Positions 44,065 to 53,903 of a DNA stretch of 64,000 nucleotides are shown here, piece after piece. Position numbers and translations under genes: made by a program. The stretch lies in NCBI RefSeq assembly GCF_963678635.1, contig NC_087063.1, forward strand, positions 64,587,290-64,651,289, given 5' to 3'. This DNA comes from Symsagittifera roscoffensis. Its lineage: Eukaryota > Xenacoelomorpha > Acoela > Convolutidae. Position 1 is the first letter of the stretch; the number at the start of each line of letters is the position of its first letter. The notes beneath the pieces were generated by a model, which had not been told where the DNA came from, searched no databases, and was given only the letters and a program-made list of their open reading frames with translations.

Positions 44065-44628
44065 TCAGAGATCTCTAAATTGCAGTATGCGTTTTTTCGG
44101 CGCAAAGCAAGCATTGATAGGCGGCGTCTCAGCCACTAAGTTTGGTGCAGTGGGACTTTGACTGCCGGAAGAAGAAGTAGAAGAAGTATGCTGCTGCTGT
44201 TGCTGAGTCATTGAAAAAATATCCGGTTTAATTGGGGTTTTGGGCGTCTGCTGGTCCTCATCTTTTTTCTCTGTTGAATCTGGTGATTCAATCGATTCAA
44301 TGTTCAAGTAGTTTTCTCGCTCTGCTAAATCTCTAATGGATCCTTCCTGATTTTCGTAAAAGGGGATCGATTGGCAATCGTAGTTAAACAGTATTTTTCT
44401 CGGTGAACGATCAAGGCAAGTAGGGTCTTGAATATCTGTGCGCTTCAGCGCAGGATACGATTCAGTCACACAGCAACTCTCGTAGACTTGTTTTCTGTTT
44501 TGTATGAGGATACCAATTTGATCTAGCAAATAGTTGGGTAACATCACATGGTTTTTAGTGACCCATTCATCGAATTCTCTGCTTCCTGGTTCAAGATCGT
44601 TGAGAGGACTTGCTTTTCGATGACGCAT
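44065..44628 (-). CDS. Polinton hypothetical protein, about 187 aa
   Basis: Likely start ATG at 44628 (MRHRKASP). The N-terminal half looks folded (SREFDEWVTKNHVMLPNYLLDQIG). The C-terminal half is low-complexity, with a glutamine run and S/T-rich stretch, ending in a basic KKRILQF segment. No family recognised. It is transcribed away from the 45439 gene across a shared upstream region with repeated motifs, so both may be controlled together. Confidence 0.55.
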   Translation of the reverse strand: MRHRKASPLNDLEPGSREFDEWVTKNHVMLPNYLLDQIGILIQNRKQVYESCCVTESYPALKRTDIQDPTCLDRSPRKILFNYDCQSIPFYENQEGSIRDLAERENYLNIESIESPDSTEKKDEDQQTPKTPIKPDIFSMTQQQQQHTSSTSSSGSQSPTAPNLVAETPPINACFAPKKRILQFRDL

Positions 44629-44934
44629 TTTCCGTTCCTGTTGAACCACTACAATAGAATCTCTGGTTTAAGTTTGGTATAATATAGCTCTTTCAAGAGA
44701 ATTAATTAAAATGATTTGTAGTGGAGTTGCCATCGTTGAAAATTTTGTATTGACTGATTTTGAGAGATTGAATAAAAAAAGTGAGTAGATTTAGTTTGAC
44801 CTACCACTTTTAGTTTTTTTATTGCTGGTGGTCTAAGATTTAGCCAATTACCATAAATCTGGTTTTGTGAAATTTTAATATGTTTTCAGGGCTTTTGCAA
44901 TTAAAGTAGAAATGTGAACGCTTTGAAAATCTAT

Positions 44935-45187
44935 ACTTCAAAGAAACAGCATGGCGCCTTTTTATGATACCCTAAGCACAAAATGACAGAAATTTTCCAC
45001 TTCAAAGAGATAACATGCATGCCGCCAGGGTAAAAACGTTGAGATTTATGAGCTAAAACGGGAATTTGACAGACAGATGCAAGCTATTGCTATCTCTACT
45101 TCAAATAGAGTGCATGACGCCTTTTTTTATGTCCCCCGGACGAGGGGCTTTAAAGGTCTCCACTTCAAAATGAGTACATGTATGCCG
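44935..45187. promoter_or_regulatory. repeated motif array in a divergent promoter region
   Basis: ACTTCAAA followed 8-12 bp later by a CATG/GCATG core and then GCCG or GCGCC occurs four times: 44935, 44999, 45098 and 45162. Within each pair the spacing is 64 bp, and the pair itself is repeated after 163 bp. It lies between the genes reading left (44065-44628) and right (45439 on). Probably transcription-factor sites in a bidirectional promoter; inference. Confidence 0.6.
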
Positions 45188-45438
45188 AAATGTAACATTA
45201 ACTGAGATTTATGACCCATTCAAGTGCTTTCCAGACAGAAATGACAGATGCAATAAACACGCTTTTATCTTATACAAATCCAATTGCAAAAACTAATTAA
45301 TTTCTCCCGCTATAGGCTGAAGGGGCGCCATAAAAGTAAATCCACAGATATTTGTTTATCTTCTATCCAATTCATTATTCATTTCACTCTATCATAAAAC
45401 AGTTGAACCAACAAGTCACTACCGTTACCACCACCACT

Positions 45439-45874
45439 ATGTACTCGTCGCTAGAAAATGATACATACTTTTACGATGATTTTCAAGATATATCTTTGGG
45501 AGAAAAACGCATTGTACGGGTTGGAACGAAAACTTTTGACAAAACGGGTACATATATCACAGTTAAGTTATATAAAAAGAATGAAGATGGTGTATTCAAA
45601 TGTTATCAAGCAGTGACATTAACGACAAGAGAACTTGATTGTTTGGCAGATAATTATTCAAAGATAAAAAAAATTGGTTAAAAAACAAACTGGTGAAAAG
45701 ACTTCATCTTCTTCCTCCTCCTCCTCATCCTCCTCAGCTGTAAATGATAAACATCATAAAAGACGATACACGTCAAAACGATCAGTCCGTCCCGAAAAAG
45801 AATGTGCTGAAAGTGGCGATGAAAACGATGCGGATGATGAATACTCGAATCATAAAAAGTGTAGAGTTGCCTGA
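45439..45874 (+). pseudogene. PC4-like small DNA-binding protein, frame broken
   Basis: ATG at 45439. The first frame (to 45681) has KRIVRVGTKTF, YITVKLYKK and a final LTTRELDCLADNYSKI. The spacing resembles the PC4/Sub1 single-strand-DNA-binding fold, which would suit replication or transcription. At an eight-A run (about 45667-45674) the frame is lost. The following frame (to 45874) gives a serine run, a basic segment (HHKRRYTSKRS) and an acidic tail, which look like the natural C-terminus. The break in a homopolymer could be a sequencing indel. PC4 assignment is tentative. Confidence 0.45.
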
Positions 45875-45917
45875 AACAGAAAAAAAAACGTTTGAATAAT
45901 TTGATTTAATCAGCAGA

Positions 45918-46514
45918 ATGGTTGAAGCAATGTATGAGCAGTCGCCTGAATTTTTTAAAAAATTTCGAAAGAATTTTAAATTTTTTATTCTGAACAATGA
46001 ACCCGACGCCTCACAACTTCCTCTAAACACAAATTTTGCATTTGCAACCCACTCAATTCAGAACGAGTCTTGCGCCCAATTGCTCGACAATGACCATCCC
46101 CACATCCATGTTCTCATCGAAGTAACCAAGGATTGTGTCGACGTAGTGAAAAAGATGACCTCAACCACTTTCGTTGTACCATGTCTACTCTCATCTTTCA
46201 AGCATCTAATATGGGGTTGCAGTAAACTTCACCTATTGAACAACTCAACTGACATTGGTGGTGCTTCTCTACGAAGAAGATTGCCACATGTTTGCTTTGC
46301 TTCACAAACTCGATCCATTCAAACTCAAACTGATTTAATCACTAATGTAACAATTGAACGCTTCATTAATATTTTGAATGGTGATAATGCCGCCGAGTTT
46401 TCTAAATTTATTGATATCATTTTGAGTGGGTATGGTCGTTTAGAGATTAATTCAAATACTTTGTTTGTTAAATTAATAATGGAAAAAAAATTAAACTCTG
46501 AAAACGGTTTTTAG
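45918..46514 (+). CDS. Polinton hypothetical with HUH-like motif, 198 aa
   Basis: ATG at 45918, intact. Residues about 62-71 read HPHIHVLIEV, an H-x-H flanked by hydrophobics as in HUH nucleases of parvoviral NS1 and Rep proteins. A suitable catalytic tyrosine followed by a basic residue is not obvious, and the helicase domain is absent. It may be a nuclease-domain relic, a DNA-binding derivative, or chance. It is codirectional with the PC4-like ORF and convergent with the protease (103-nt gap). No other family recognised. Confidence 0.5.
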   Translation: MVEAMYEQSPEFFKKFRKNFKFFILNNEPDASQLPLNTNFAFATHSIQNESCAQLLDNDHPHIHVLIEVTKDCVDVVKKMTSTTFVVPCLLSSFKHLIWGCSKLHLLNNSTDIGGASLRRRLPHVCFASQTRSIQTQTDLITNVTIERFINILNGDNAAEFSKFIDIILSGYGRLEINSNTLFVKLIMEKKLNSENGF

Positions 46515-46618
46515 AGCCTGCGATAACGCCAGAGGCAAGTGTTCTAGCAACCATAAAACATGTTTTTTTCTTTAAAAGAAATTATAAATCATTAAAGAAA
46601 TGCATCAGTATCACAAAG

Positions 46619-47056
46619 TTATAACATCATATGTTTAGCAAAACGCATCATGTCATGGTCATTAACCTTGAAACCTATAGGAAATTTAGATGAAATTATA
46701 ACATGAGCAACATAAATACAATAAAATCCGCACAAGACCGAGTTAGCTGATTGGATTGGCTTATTCATCAGTATTTGGTTTCCCTCATGGATATAACGTC
46801 TCATATTTTTGTATACATGTGGATAGTTGTGTAGGCTTTGTCCAAGAGGATCTGCAAAAAAGATTTGACCACCAGCTTGAGCAAACAGTAACCAATGAGG
46901 TCCTGGCTGGTCTGAGTTTGATGCGTTCACTATCATGAAAGTATTGTCACGTTTCAATATTGTATTAAATGCTAAGTTAGCGGGAAAAATGCCACAAAAT
47001 CGATGTTTCAAATGCTTGCATCGGTGAATAAGCTCAGTAATCTGTAAATTGTCCAT
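46619..47056 (-). CDS. adenain-like cysteine protease
   Basis: Start ATG at 47056 (an upstream GTG is less likely), 145 codons. Catalytic residues in family order are H54 (PGPHWLLF), D69 (FADPLG), Q102 and C109 (VLCGFYC). The length is normal for the Polinton PRO. The predicted role is maturation of capsid proteins during assembly. It follows the major capsid gene by 13 nt, as in other Polintons. All catalytic positions are present. Confidence 0.88.
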   Translation of the reverse strand: MDNLQITELIHRCKHLKHRFCGIFPANLAFNTILKRDNTFMIVNASNSDQPGPHWLLFAQAGGQIFFADPLGQSLHNYPHVYKNMRRYIHEGNQILMNKPIQSANSVLCGFYCIYVAHVIISSKFPIGFKVNDHDMMRFAKHMML

Positions 47057-47069
47057 TTTTTTCACCGAG

Positions 47070-48388
47070 TCAACTCATTAGAGTGTTTTTAGCTATTTTT
47101 CTATCGGAACGCACGTAAACTGTTGATGCACGCTCTCCCATGAAAAGTAACTCTACATTTTCCCCCAGCGGTGCATCAAACTTCAGTTCTACTGAAATGG
47201 TGCAATTGGTCAATTCAGAATGAATAAAGTCATGTGAAGCCTCCTGAGTAGATGTGAGATCAAATGCCATAATATAATGATTGTGATAATTAGCCAAACT
47301 GATTCCATGACTATTGTTGAAAACAAAGTTTAGAGCTTCCAATGTGTTATAGTATATTCTTTTGTTATCAGTCGTTGACACAGGAGTTCCTGCAATGGGC
47401 AGACCGTTTCGGTAAACAATGATTTCATTCAGCTGAAATTTTTGATAATGAAACGGGTTTGTTCGGTTAGTTCCCAGGTATGCTGTATTCGAGCTCATTG
47501 CTAAAATCATTCGACGAACTGGCTCTTTGGCAAAAACGTCTTCTTGTCGCCAGCTTTGCACACCAGTTGTGGCCAAAAAAGTTCTCGGTAAAACTTCAAT
47601 ATAATTGTATACTGCGGGTGTTTTCAACAGAGTTTTTTCTATCGACGATAGCACAAAATCGGTTACTGTCATTTTGGGCACATATAGGTTAGACTCTGTG
47701 ATTTCAACACGGTAATGTTTATCTCTATGCTCAGACATGTAAACAAAGTCATTAGGGGATCGTCTCAGAGAAATTCTTATTGTAACACCGCTGATAAGAT
47801 GTTTGTCACATGATAAAAAAAATCACAAGCAATTTTACCAAATAAACGGAATTCGGTTGATGCAGCTACGATTCGTTTACGTTCAGCGACATCTTCAGCT
47901 CGCCCATTAGCACCATCAATACCTGATGGATTATCTTCATAATAATAATCTTGACAAGCAAGCCATGTTTTCTTTGCATCATTACCATGTGAAAATTCGG
48001 TCTCAATGAAATTCTTATGGGCAAAATTGGCATTGGTTGTTGAAATTTTTTCTCCATTCAAGGACATTGTGCATTCGGAAAATAAAGATGAAAGTGGATT
48101 GTTAACCAAATATGGGGTGTCTCGTTGTGCTGCCTCTGAAGCATGAGTTCGAAGTACATTACCATTATTTTGAACAACGCGTGCTACAATCTCCAAGCGA
48201 GTTCGGTGAAGATCGATAAATTTGTTTCTATCTCCTAAAACTTCAAATTCGAGCATAGGACCATCAGGTGAATAAGATGGATCAATTTTTTGAGTGAACG
48301 CATTTTCAAATGTAACGAGTAGAGGAGGCTTTTCAAATAAATCTAATGAGCTGTGATTTGCTTCAGTTGGCAATAAATTAGAAATCAT
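47070..48388 (-). pseudogene. major capsid protein (double jelly-roll), one frameshift
   Basis: ATG at 48388. The first frame of 203 codons (to 47777) has IDLHRTRLEIVARVV, a typical jelly-roll strand block, and CTMSLNGEKI. The frame is lost near a run of eight A at 47814-47821. The second frame (ending 47070) continues with SNLYVPKMTV, then FQLNEIIVYRNG and the C-terminal region. Together the two parts cover the Polinton major capsid. One missing or extra base accounts for the break. Confidence 0.85.
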
Positions 48389-48389
48389 T

Positions 48390-48809
48390 TCATACTTTGG
48401 TGAAAAAGTTGGACCGACTTCTCAGTGGGGTTCGTTTCTGTGGAATGAGAGATTTTGTTTTTCTTTTTCTTGTTGTTGTTGTTGTTGCTCTCTTCCGTTT
48501 TTTGCTCATATGGGACTTACTGCGTCCAGCTCCAACTTGTTTTTTGATTGTGTTTTTTACTGTGTTTTTCAAGGCTTGTTTGGGCGTTTTCTTCCTGGTT
48601 GCTATGTCTATTAATTCGGGTGCTGCTTGAACAAGTAATTCTTTTCCAATACGTTTTGCTGCTGGTACTATAAATTTCCGAGCTAACGGAATTGCTACTC
48701 GTCCAATACCCATAGCCAGAGCACCGAAGCCACTACCCCGCTGTCTGTAATGTCCTGAGAAGTGAGGCATGGTCGCTTGATTATGATAGTATGCCTCCAT
48801 AATCTTCAT
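48390..48809 (-). CDS. basic virion core protein (pX-like)
   Basis: ATG at 48809, 139 codons; the stop lies 1 nt before the major capsid ATG. A glycine-rich segment (GSGFGALAMG) leads into an amphipathic helix region (IPLARKFIVPAAKRIGKELL). A strongly basic C-terminus follows (SKKRKRATTTTTRKRKTKS). This layout is shared by adenovirus core/pX-like proteins and the corresponding Polinton protein, which pack DNA in the capsid. Intact. Confidence 0.7.
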   Translation of the reverse strand: MKIMEAYYHNQATMPHFSGHYRQRGSGFGALAMGIGRVAIPLARKFIVPAAKRIGKELLVQAAPELIDIATRKKTPKQALKNTVKNTIKKQVGAGRSKSHMSKKRKRATTTTTRKRKTKSLIPQKRTPLRSRSNFFTKV

Positions 48810-48888
48810 CAGAAAACTTTTGAAATTTTAAAGTCAAAACAACTTTTCCTCCTCCTCGCGCAAATGGTACAAGTCTACCGGTTTCTGT

Positions 48889-49701
48889 TCATAGGTTTAC
48901 TGCAATGCTCTGGATGTTATTCACGAGGAGTTTTTTATAATCTAAGTTGCTAAAAACTTTGCGATGATTTGGTTCAATGCTGCACACGTAACCGTTTTTC
49001 ACTCGTCGATTAGTATCAATGACTCTGAGCAACGGTGCTTTGGTGTCACCCACAATCTGATAATGGATTATATCCAAGTAGATAAACATCATTTGGGTTC
49101 CAGCAGAGATATCGACAGGGTAGTCGGAAATGAAGTTTTGCGATGTGAGAGTGCTATGGATATGACTGGATTCTTTATAGCCGATATGGTAGCCCGTTCC
49201 ATCTCTTATACCTTTGGAACCCAAAATACTAGGAATTTATGGGCTCTCAAAGGTAATGCCTTCCCAATAATGCACCCAATAATGCCTTCCCATTAATGCA
49301 TCCAAATTGAAAGAAATGGGGTCGATGCTATAAGTGAAATTATCAAGATCAACCTTCCGATTGATTTCGTTGAATAATTTCTCGATTTTGCCATATTCAC
49401 CCTTTGTTATTTCAAGTTTCTCTCCATCATATGGTCTAGATATTTTATCTTTTGCCACTTTAAGACTTGCTCTAACTTTGTCTTTTTTATAGTACACTAT
49501 TTTAGTATCTGTTACATTGTTAAAATGAGTGGGAAACGTTATTTCTGACAATGCAACTCTCCATTCGCCTTGCAGATCAATATCTTCACTCAGCAGGTTT
49601 TTAAAACTCGCTAGTGAGTTGTCAATGAAGATATTCATTGAGGCTGATGACACCAATGTAATACTAAAGGAATCTTTGTCACCTTCAAAGTTGCTAGACA
49701 T
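48889..49701 (-). pseudogene. minor capsid/penton protein, broken by a 26-bp duplication
   Basis: ATG at 49701. The first frame (to 49237) contains the family hallmark LQGEWRVALSEITFP near residue 43. At 49255-49304 a 26-bp sequence (AATGCCTTCCCA...) is duplicated in tandem and shifts the frame. The second frame (49224-48889) carries the C-terminal half (MMFIYLDIIHYQIVGDTKAPLLR). The pieces fit a single jelly-roll penton of normal length. Confidence 0.8.
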
Positions 49702-49704
49702 TGT

Positions 49705-50928
49705 TTAGCTTGACCCTTCCTTTTCCAATACTCTGATTAGTTCGGGCTCATAAAATTTACCCTCTATTGGTTCTCTATCAGCGTCGATAAGATTATAAGT
49801 CGGTGGGTTCCTTGTTGGTATGTCAAATATTTCAAAAACTTCGTCAGTGAAGGATTCTTTATAACCTTTTCGAAAAGGGATGTCAATTTTTGCTATTCTC
49901 ACAAAATTGCCAACGTAGAGCTTTGGTCGGCGAACTAGTTTCAATGATTGTTCCGCTCTTAATGAAATTAGACGTGGAACATCCTTTTTTGTCACTTTAT
50001 TGGGGACTAATTTGATGACGCGGTTTGTTCTCGAATTTATTATGTTGACAAAGTCTTGAAGCTTATCGATATAAGAGTAGGTCCTTTTGTCCTCCAAATA
50101 CTTATAAATCAAACTTTTTAGTGATCGAATGTTCCTCTCGGCGAAAGCGGACTTCTTTTCACTCTCTGTTGTGTATTTCTTGATACCCTTTTTCTCACAT
50201 AAAGTTTTGAATGACCCCTTGAACTCGGTGCCTTTATCTACCCAGACTTTTTTCGGTTTCTCTGTCTTTATCATTTGATTGAACGCTTCTGCAGTTGTTG
50301 TGGCATACTTTGATTTCAGTGGCTGCACGCGAAGATAACGGGACATGCAATCTACTGCAACTAAAAGATATTTGATATCTTTGTTGTGTTTTGCTAGTTT
50401 ATCAACATATGCCAAATCGATTGACCATTTTTCGTTTATGTCATAAACTATCACTTTAAGCCGAGCTATTTTGCGGCGAACTGTTCGGTATTTTGTATAA
50501 GATGGTTCTGTATGTAAAAAATGTTTAACTTTTCGTCGTGGTATGACCGTTGTAGCCTTCAAAATTTTAACACTACCGAACAATGCTGGATCTTTATCTG
50601 TGTAACTCTTTTTCAAAAGTTTTTCCTCAGTTGGTGTAGGTTTCCCATCTTTTACTTTTCGTCTCCGTCTTTTCTGAGGTTGAAGAATCTGAATCGTTAT
50701 AGGGCGTACCGTACGATTCAGTGTCGTCTTCGGCTTTCTCTCTTTCTTTGACTCTTTCCGTGGTGGCTTTCTTTCTTGTTTTGAGTCGTTTGGTTTGTTT
50801 TGAACTTGATGATGGCTTACTACTGTCGAGGGTTTTTGTTTTGCCCGAGGTTGACGGAGATTTGGTTGGACTTTTGGTTCTTCGTTGGGCCTGTTCTTTA
50901 ATCTTTGACTGAACCGCGTGTTTGGCAT
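49705..50928 (-). CDS. Polinton integrase (rve type), 407 aa
   Basis: ATG at 50928, intact. The N-terminal 110 residues are basic and low-complexity. The catalytic core has D171 (WSIDLAYVD), D231 (VDKGTEF) and E264 (FAERN), a D-D-x32-E arrangement as in Polinton/retroviral integrases. The C-terminal domain (YVGNFVRIAKIDIPFRKGY) is a small barrel of the type that precedes or forms a chromodomain-like module. Ends 3 nt before the penton start. It would insert the element with 6-bp duplication. Confidence 0.93.
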   Translation of the reverse strand: MPNTRFSQRLKNRPNEEPKVQPNLRQPRAKQKPSTVVSHHQVQNKPNDSKQERKPPRKESKKERKPKTTLNRTVRPITIQILQPQKRRRRKVKDGKPTPTEEKLLKKSYTDKDPALFGSVKILKATTVIPRRKVKHFLHTEPSYTKYRTVRRKIARLKVIVYDINEKWSIDLAYVDKLAKHNKDIKYLLVAVDCMSRYLRVQPLKSKYATTTAEAFNQMIKTEKPKKVWVDKGTEFKGSFKTLCEKKGIKKYTTESEKKSAFAERNIRSLKSLIYKYLEDKRTYSYIDKLQDFVNIINSRTNRVIKLVPNKVTKKDVPRLISLRAEQSLKLVRRPKLYVGNFVRIAKIDIPFRKGYKESFTDEVFEIFDIPTRNPPTYNLIDADREPIEGKFYEPELIRVLEKEGSS

Positions 50929-51535
50929 ACTTGTTAATAACAGACTCTTCGGTAAGTTCGAGAGCGGATAAAATCATTATGTAAGCAGGGTTGTGTAGTA
51001 TTTTAGTTTGCTGTTGTATATCATACAAAAACGATGCTGCTTTGAGACCGGTTGGTACATTGTCAACTTAAATTGTTTCATCTATGGCGTTTATTGAGAC
51101 TCGAGCTGAGCTTTTGATAACCTCCAGGATATTTTTAGCTCTCGTGAATTTTTTATCCTCCATTATTTGCAATTGTAATGTAATGCGTTCATAGTTTATT
51201 TTATTATCCTTTCGCTCCTTCTCATCCACAATCCGCTTCTCCTCTTCCTCCCCACCTTCCTGATATTGATTAGTCTCATCTTCTGTAAGAAGTCCTGTTG
51301 ATTGTTCCCCAGGGTCAACAATAGGCGTTGAGGGAGGTGTTGGTGGAAGGGGTAGTGGAAGAGTTTCAGTCGATACTGAGTTTTGCTTCTTGGGTATTAG
51401 AGGTCTCATGCGGTTCAAGTAAGATAACTGGGGCTTTTTGTAATTAATTGAACTGTTAAATAGCACTTGTGATGCATGCGGTTGCTCACGGATATATGTA
51501 TGTTTTGGAATTAAAACAAACTCTTCTGCTGCCAT
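50627..51535 (-). pseudogene. Polinton hypothetical split by one in-frame TAA
   Basis: The 155-codon ORF from 51535 ends at TAA 51070-51068. Without a frame change the next codons stay open to 50627 (ORF 51028-50627). The upper part has proline-rich (PLPLPPTPPSTP) and acidic (EGGEEEEKR) stretches. The lower part is basic and S/T-rich. The lower part overlaps the integrase start by about 300 nt in another frame. It could be one gene with a nonsense mutation, or two genes. No family recognised. Confidence 0.5.
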
Positions 51536-51538
51536 GTT

Positions 51539-51847
51539 TTATGCTGATGGTAAGTATCTGTAGCAGAAGTAAAGTATCAGTCTGATCAAGTTGAAACCTT
51601 GTTTCGTTAGAATAATTGCTCGTTTTCGTTCAAGTTTTGTTTTTCGGCTGATTAAAAGTTTGTATGCCACTTCGAAATTTTCAATGTTTGGAATATTAAC
51701 AGATACATTGCCATTGACTACATTGAGCAAACATTCACATATAACTGAAATAACTTGAGGATTTGTTGTTTTTCTAAAGAAGCTTCGGAGCTGGCTGGGA
51801 TTCAATTGTACCATGTGCTGCAGAATAGATAATTTTTTCGCGTTCAT
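51539..51847 (-). CDS. conserved Polinton small protein, 102 aa
   Basis: ATG at 51847. A helical protein with the segment VICECLLNVVNGNV followed by a basic helix (LERKRAIILTKQGF). I recognise this pattern as a small protein repeatedly found beside capsid genes in Polintons and adintoviruses, without a known function. It overlaps the ATPase end by 74 nt and precedes the 155-codon ORF by 3 nt. Confidence 0.6.
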   Translation of the reverse strand: MNAKKLSILQHMVQLNPSQLRSFFRKTTNPQVISVICECLLNVVNGNVSVNIPNIENFEVAYKLLISRKTKLERKRAIILTKQGFNLIRLILYFCYRYLPSA

Positions 51848-52497
51848 TTGTGAGAGGTGTAACCTCTGCCTGATTTATTGGTAAGTAAAAAATTGAGGGA
51901 CCAGGTGGTGTAATGTTTGAACAATATCTCAAACAATCGGATGTACGCGGATCCAAGTCGATTAAAAGATGACCGTATGTGTCTTTTTTAGCGAGCTGAT
52001 AACAGTGTCTCAAAAATTTAGTGTTATTCAATTGTCTTCCAAGATGATCAAGTTGCTGAATATCACGAGGTTATTTGAACAGAATGATGTGTGATGTGTT
52101 TAAATCAATTGTTCGAGACCATCTACTTTGTTGGAACAAATTATGTTTAACATATATTACATCTAGTCCTCGGTGTCTTCCTACTGTTGCAAGTTTGACA
52201 AAGTCTTTATCGTTATAGATTTCTTCGCATGAATCATCAAAAACTAGAAGAATGTTTTCAAGGTTTCGCAAACTGTCAAAGCCATTGAATTTTATGAAAG
52301 TTAGATCAATGCTGTGGGTATTGGATTTTTCACTATAAAGAGGCTGAATCTCTTTGTAAAAGTATAGGGCTCTTTGAAATTTGGGATAAAATGTTTTTCC
52401 TTTCAACAATTTGAATATCAGCTCTGTTTTTCCAGAACCCAAGGGGCCCCACGATGGCTAAAAAAAGTCTCGTAGATGTATCAATAACTTTATTCAT
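51774..52497 (-). pseudogene. Polinton packaging ATPase (FtsK/HerA type), frames broken
   Basis: ATG at 52497. The Walker A region is split: IVGP before and GSGKTE after a one-base shift in the run GGGGCCCC at about 52443-52450. Walker B is NILLVFDDS, followed by TVGRHRGLDVIYVKHN, typical of A32-like packaging ATPases. A second break near 52070 separates the C-terminal piece (KKDTYGHLLIDLDPRTSD), which ends at 51774. It would pump DNA into capsids. Confidence 0.85.
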
Positions 52498-52650
52498 ATT
52501 CTTGGATTTGTTAATACATAACCAACTAAACCCGATAAAATTGAGAACCAAACTGAGGTTTCTTCACAAGTTAACTGCGTTAATGAAAGTTTAAAGATAC
52601 AAAAAGCCAATAAAATCAGAATTAACACCATTTGCGACATGAAAACTACT

Positions 52651-52833
52651 TCAGACCGTGGGTACAGTCACGTTATTGCAAAATTTCCATGATTTTTTCT
52701 CCACATGATTTTCGTCATACACAAAATCGGTAGCTATAGTTCCATCAGTCTCGTCAACTACTGTGTCATTCATTTCAATTTCCCTACCGCTTTCTCTCAC
52801 TCTCGAACTTGCAGAATGAAAAATATATATCAT
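52651..52833 (-). CDS. small Polinton ORF, 60 aa
   Basis: ATG at 52833. The short acidic product has no recognised domain; an internal ATG (MNDTVVDE) is also possible. Listed because it fills the space between the ATPase and the next gene in the same direction; it may be spurious. Confidence 0.25.
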   Translation of the reverse strand: MIYIFHSASSRVRESGREIEMNDTVVDETDGTIATDFVYDENHVEKKSWKFCNNVTVPTV

Positions 52834-52848
52834 ATATAAAAAAATTAA

Positions 52849-53278
52849 TTAAGCAACTGAACAGTAATAAATTTCATATCGTGTATAACCTGTATAGACA
52901 CTCGGTTTATTATCATCATCAAAATCATAGTGCATTTCCAAAACATAATTGGCTGGGACATGATCAGTTTTGGCATGATACACAATTTTCTTCACAGAAT
53001 CTTCTCTTATTATTTTTTGAATCTCATTGGGTAGTTCACTGCTGGTTAGATCCGTTTGAACTCCTGGTTGACGTTTGGGCACTAAGACTAGCTTGGGAAG
53101 AAAAAGACCGCGCTTGCTGGGTAACATTACTGATGTATTTGAATCGTTGAAAGTAGATGAATTGGTCAATCACGGGGAAGAACCTCCTCAAAGTGCACAA
53201 CTCTTCTTCAGAAAGTGTAACTTGTTCTTTTCGTTGAACTACTTGGCCTCTACAATCAATGCGTTCAATCCTGGTCAA
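52849..53278 (-). pseudogene. Polinton hypothetical, frameshifted
   Basis: The upper frame starts at 53278 (MTRIERIDC..., EELCTLRRFFPVI). Near 53150 a different frame (53169-52849) becomes the protein-like one (LFLPKLVLVPKRQ, NYVLEMHYDFDDDN). Composition suggests one gene of about 140 codons with a single shift. No family recognised. Confidence 0.45.
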
Positions 53279-53290
53279 TGAAATCTTATG

Positions 53291-53903
53291 TTACTTTCTG
53301 GTGTCATCCAAGCACAAAGAACTGAATTGGGAGATATGTATGTCTCCACTTTCCCCTGACGCTCGTTTTGGACACTCATTTTTCAACCAATCAAAGAACG
53401 CTTTCGACTTTTTTAATGCACAATGATTTTTAGAGTTATGGTGCGGTAGGTGTTTGTTACAATTCACAAAATTCTTGAAATATAATTGTTCGACTCGTGG
53501 ACAGCCCAAATCGTCAAGATTCACAACTTTGCGGTCTAAGTATTTGGATAAAAAATCAGCTTTTTCTTTTCCTTTGGCGTAGAATACAGCATTGGGGTTT
53601 CTTAAGACAAATGATTACGTTCAAATTCAGGTATAAATAATCACCGCTATCCCAATGAAGTCCGTGCAAATAATTTGTCAGCCAGTTGTAGGCTTTTTGT
53701 TCAGATTTTGGAAGGGAATTGAAATTAACTGGAGGTAGAAAAATTAGGTAAACACTGTAGTCGGAAGTTGTTATAGCTAATTTTTTTACTATAAATGTGT
53801 TTTTCTGGTGTCGAAATCCCTCAAAATCCAACACAACTGATTTTTCCTTCAGCATTCTAATAAATGGTAGAGTTTCGGTTGCTTCAGTTTGATATACAAA
53901 CAA
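53291..53903 (-). pseudogene. exonuclease-like conserved Polinton protein, frameshifted
   Basis: The first frame (53903-53556) has VVLDFEGFRHQ near the start and WLTNYLHGLHWDSGDYLYLNL. The second (from about 53580 to 53291) has a segment with DDLGCPRVEQLYF and a C/H-rich end (NCNKHLPHHNSKNHC). The D-x-E near the start resembles DEDD-type exonucleases. I know the same pattern from uncharacterised proteins associated with Polintons. The break is near 53575. Confidence 0.5.
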
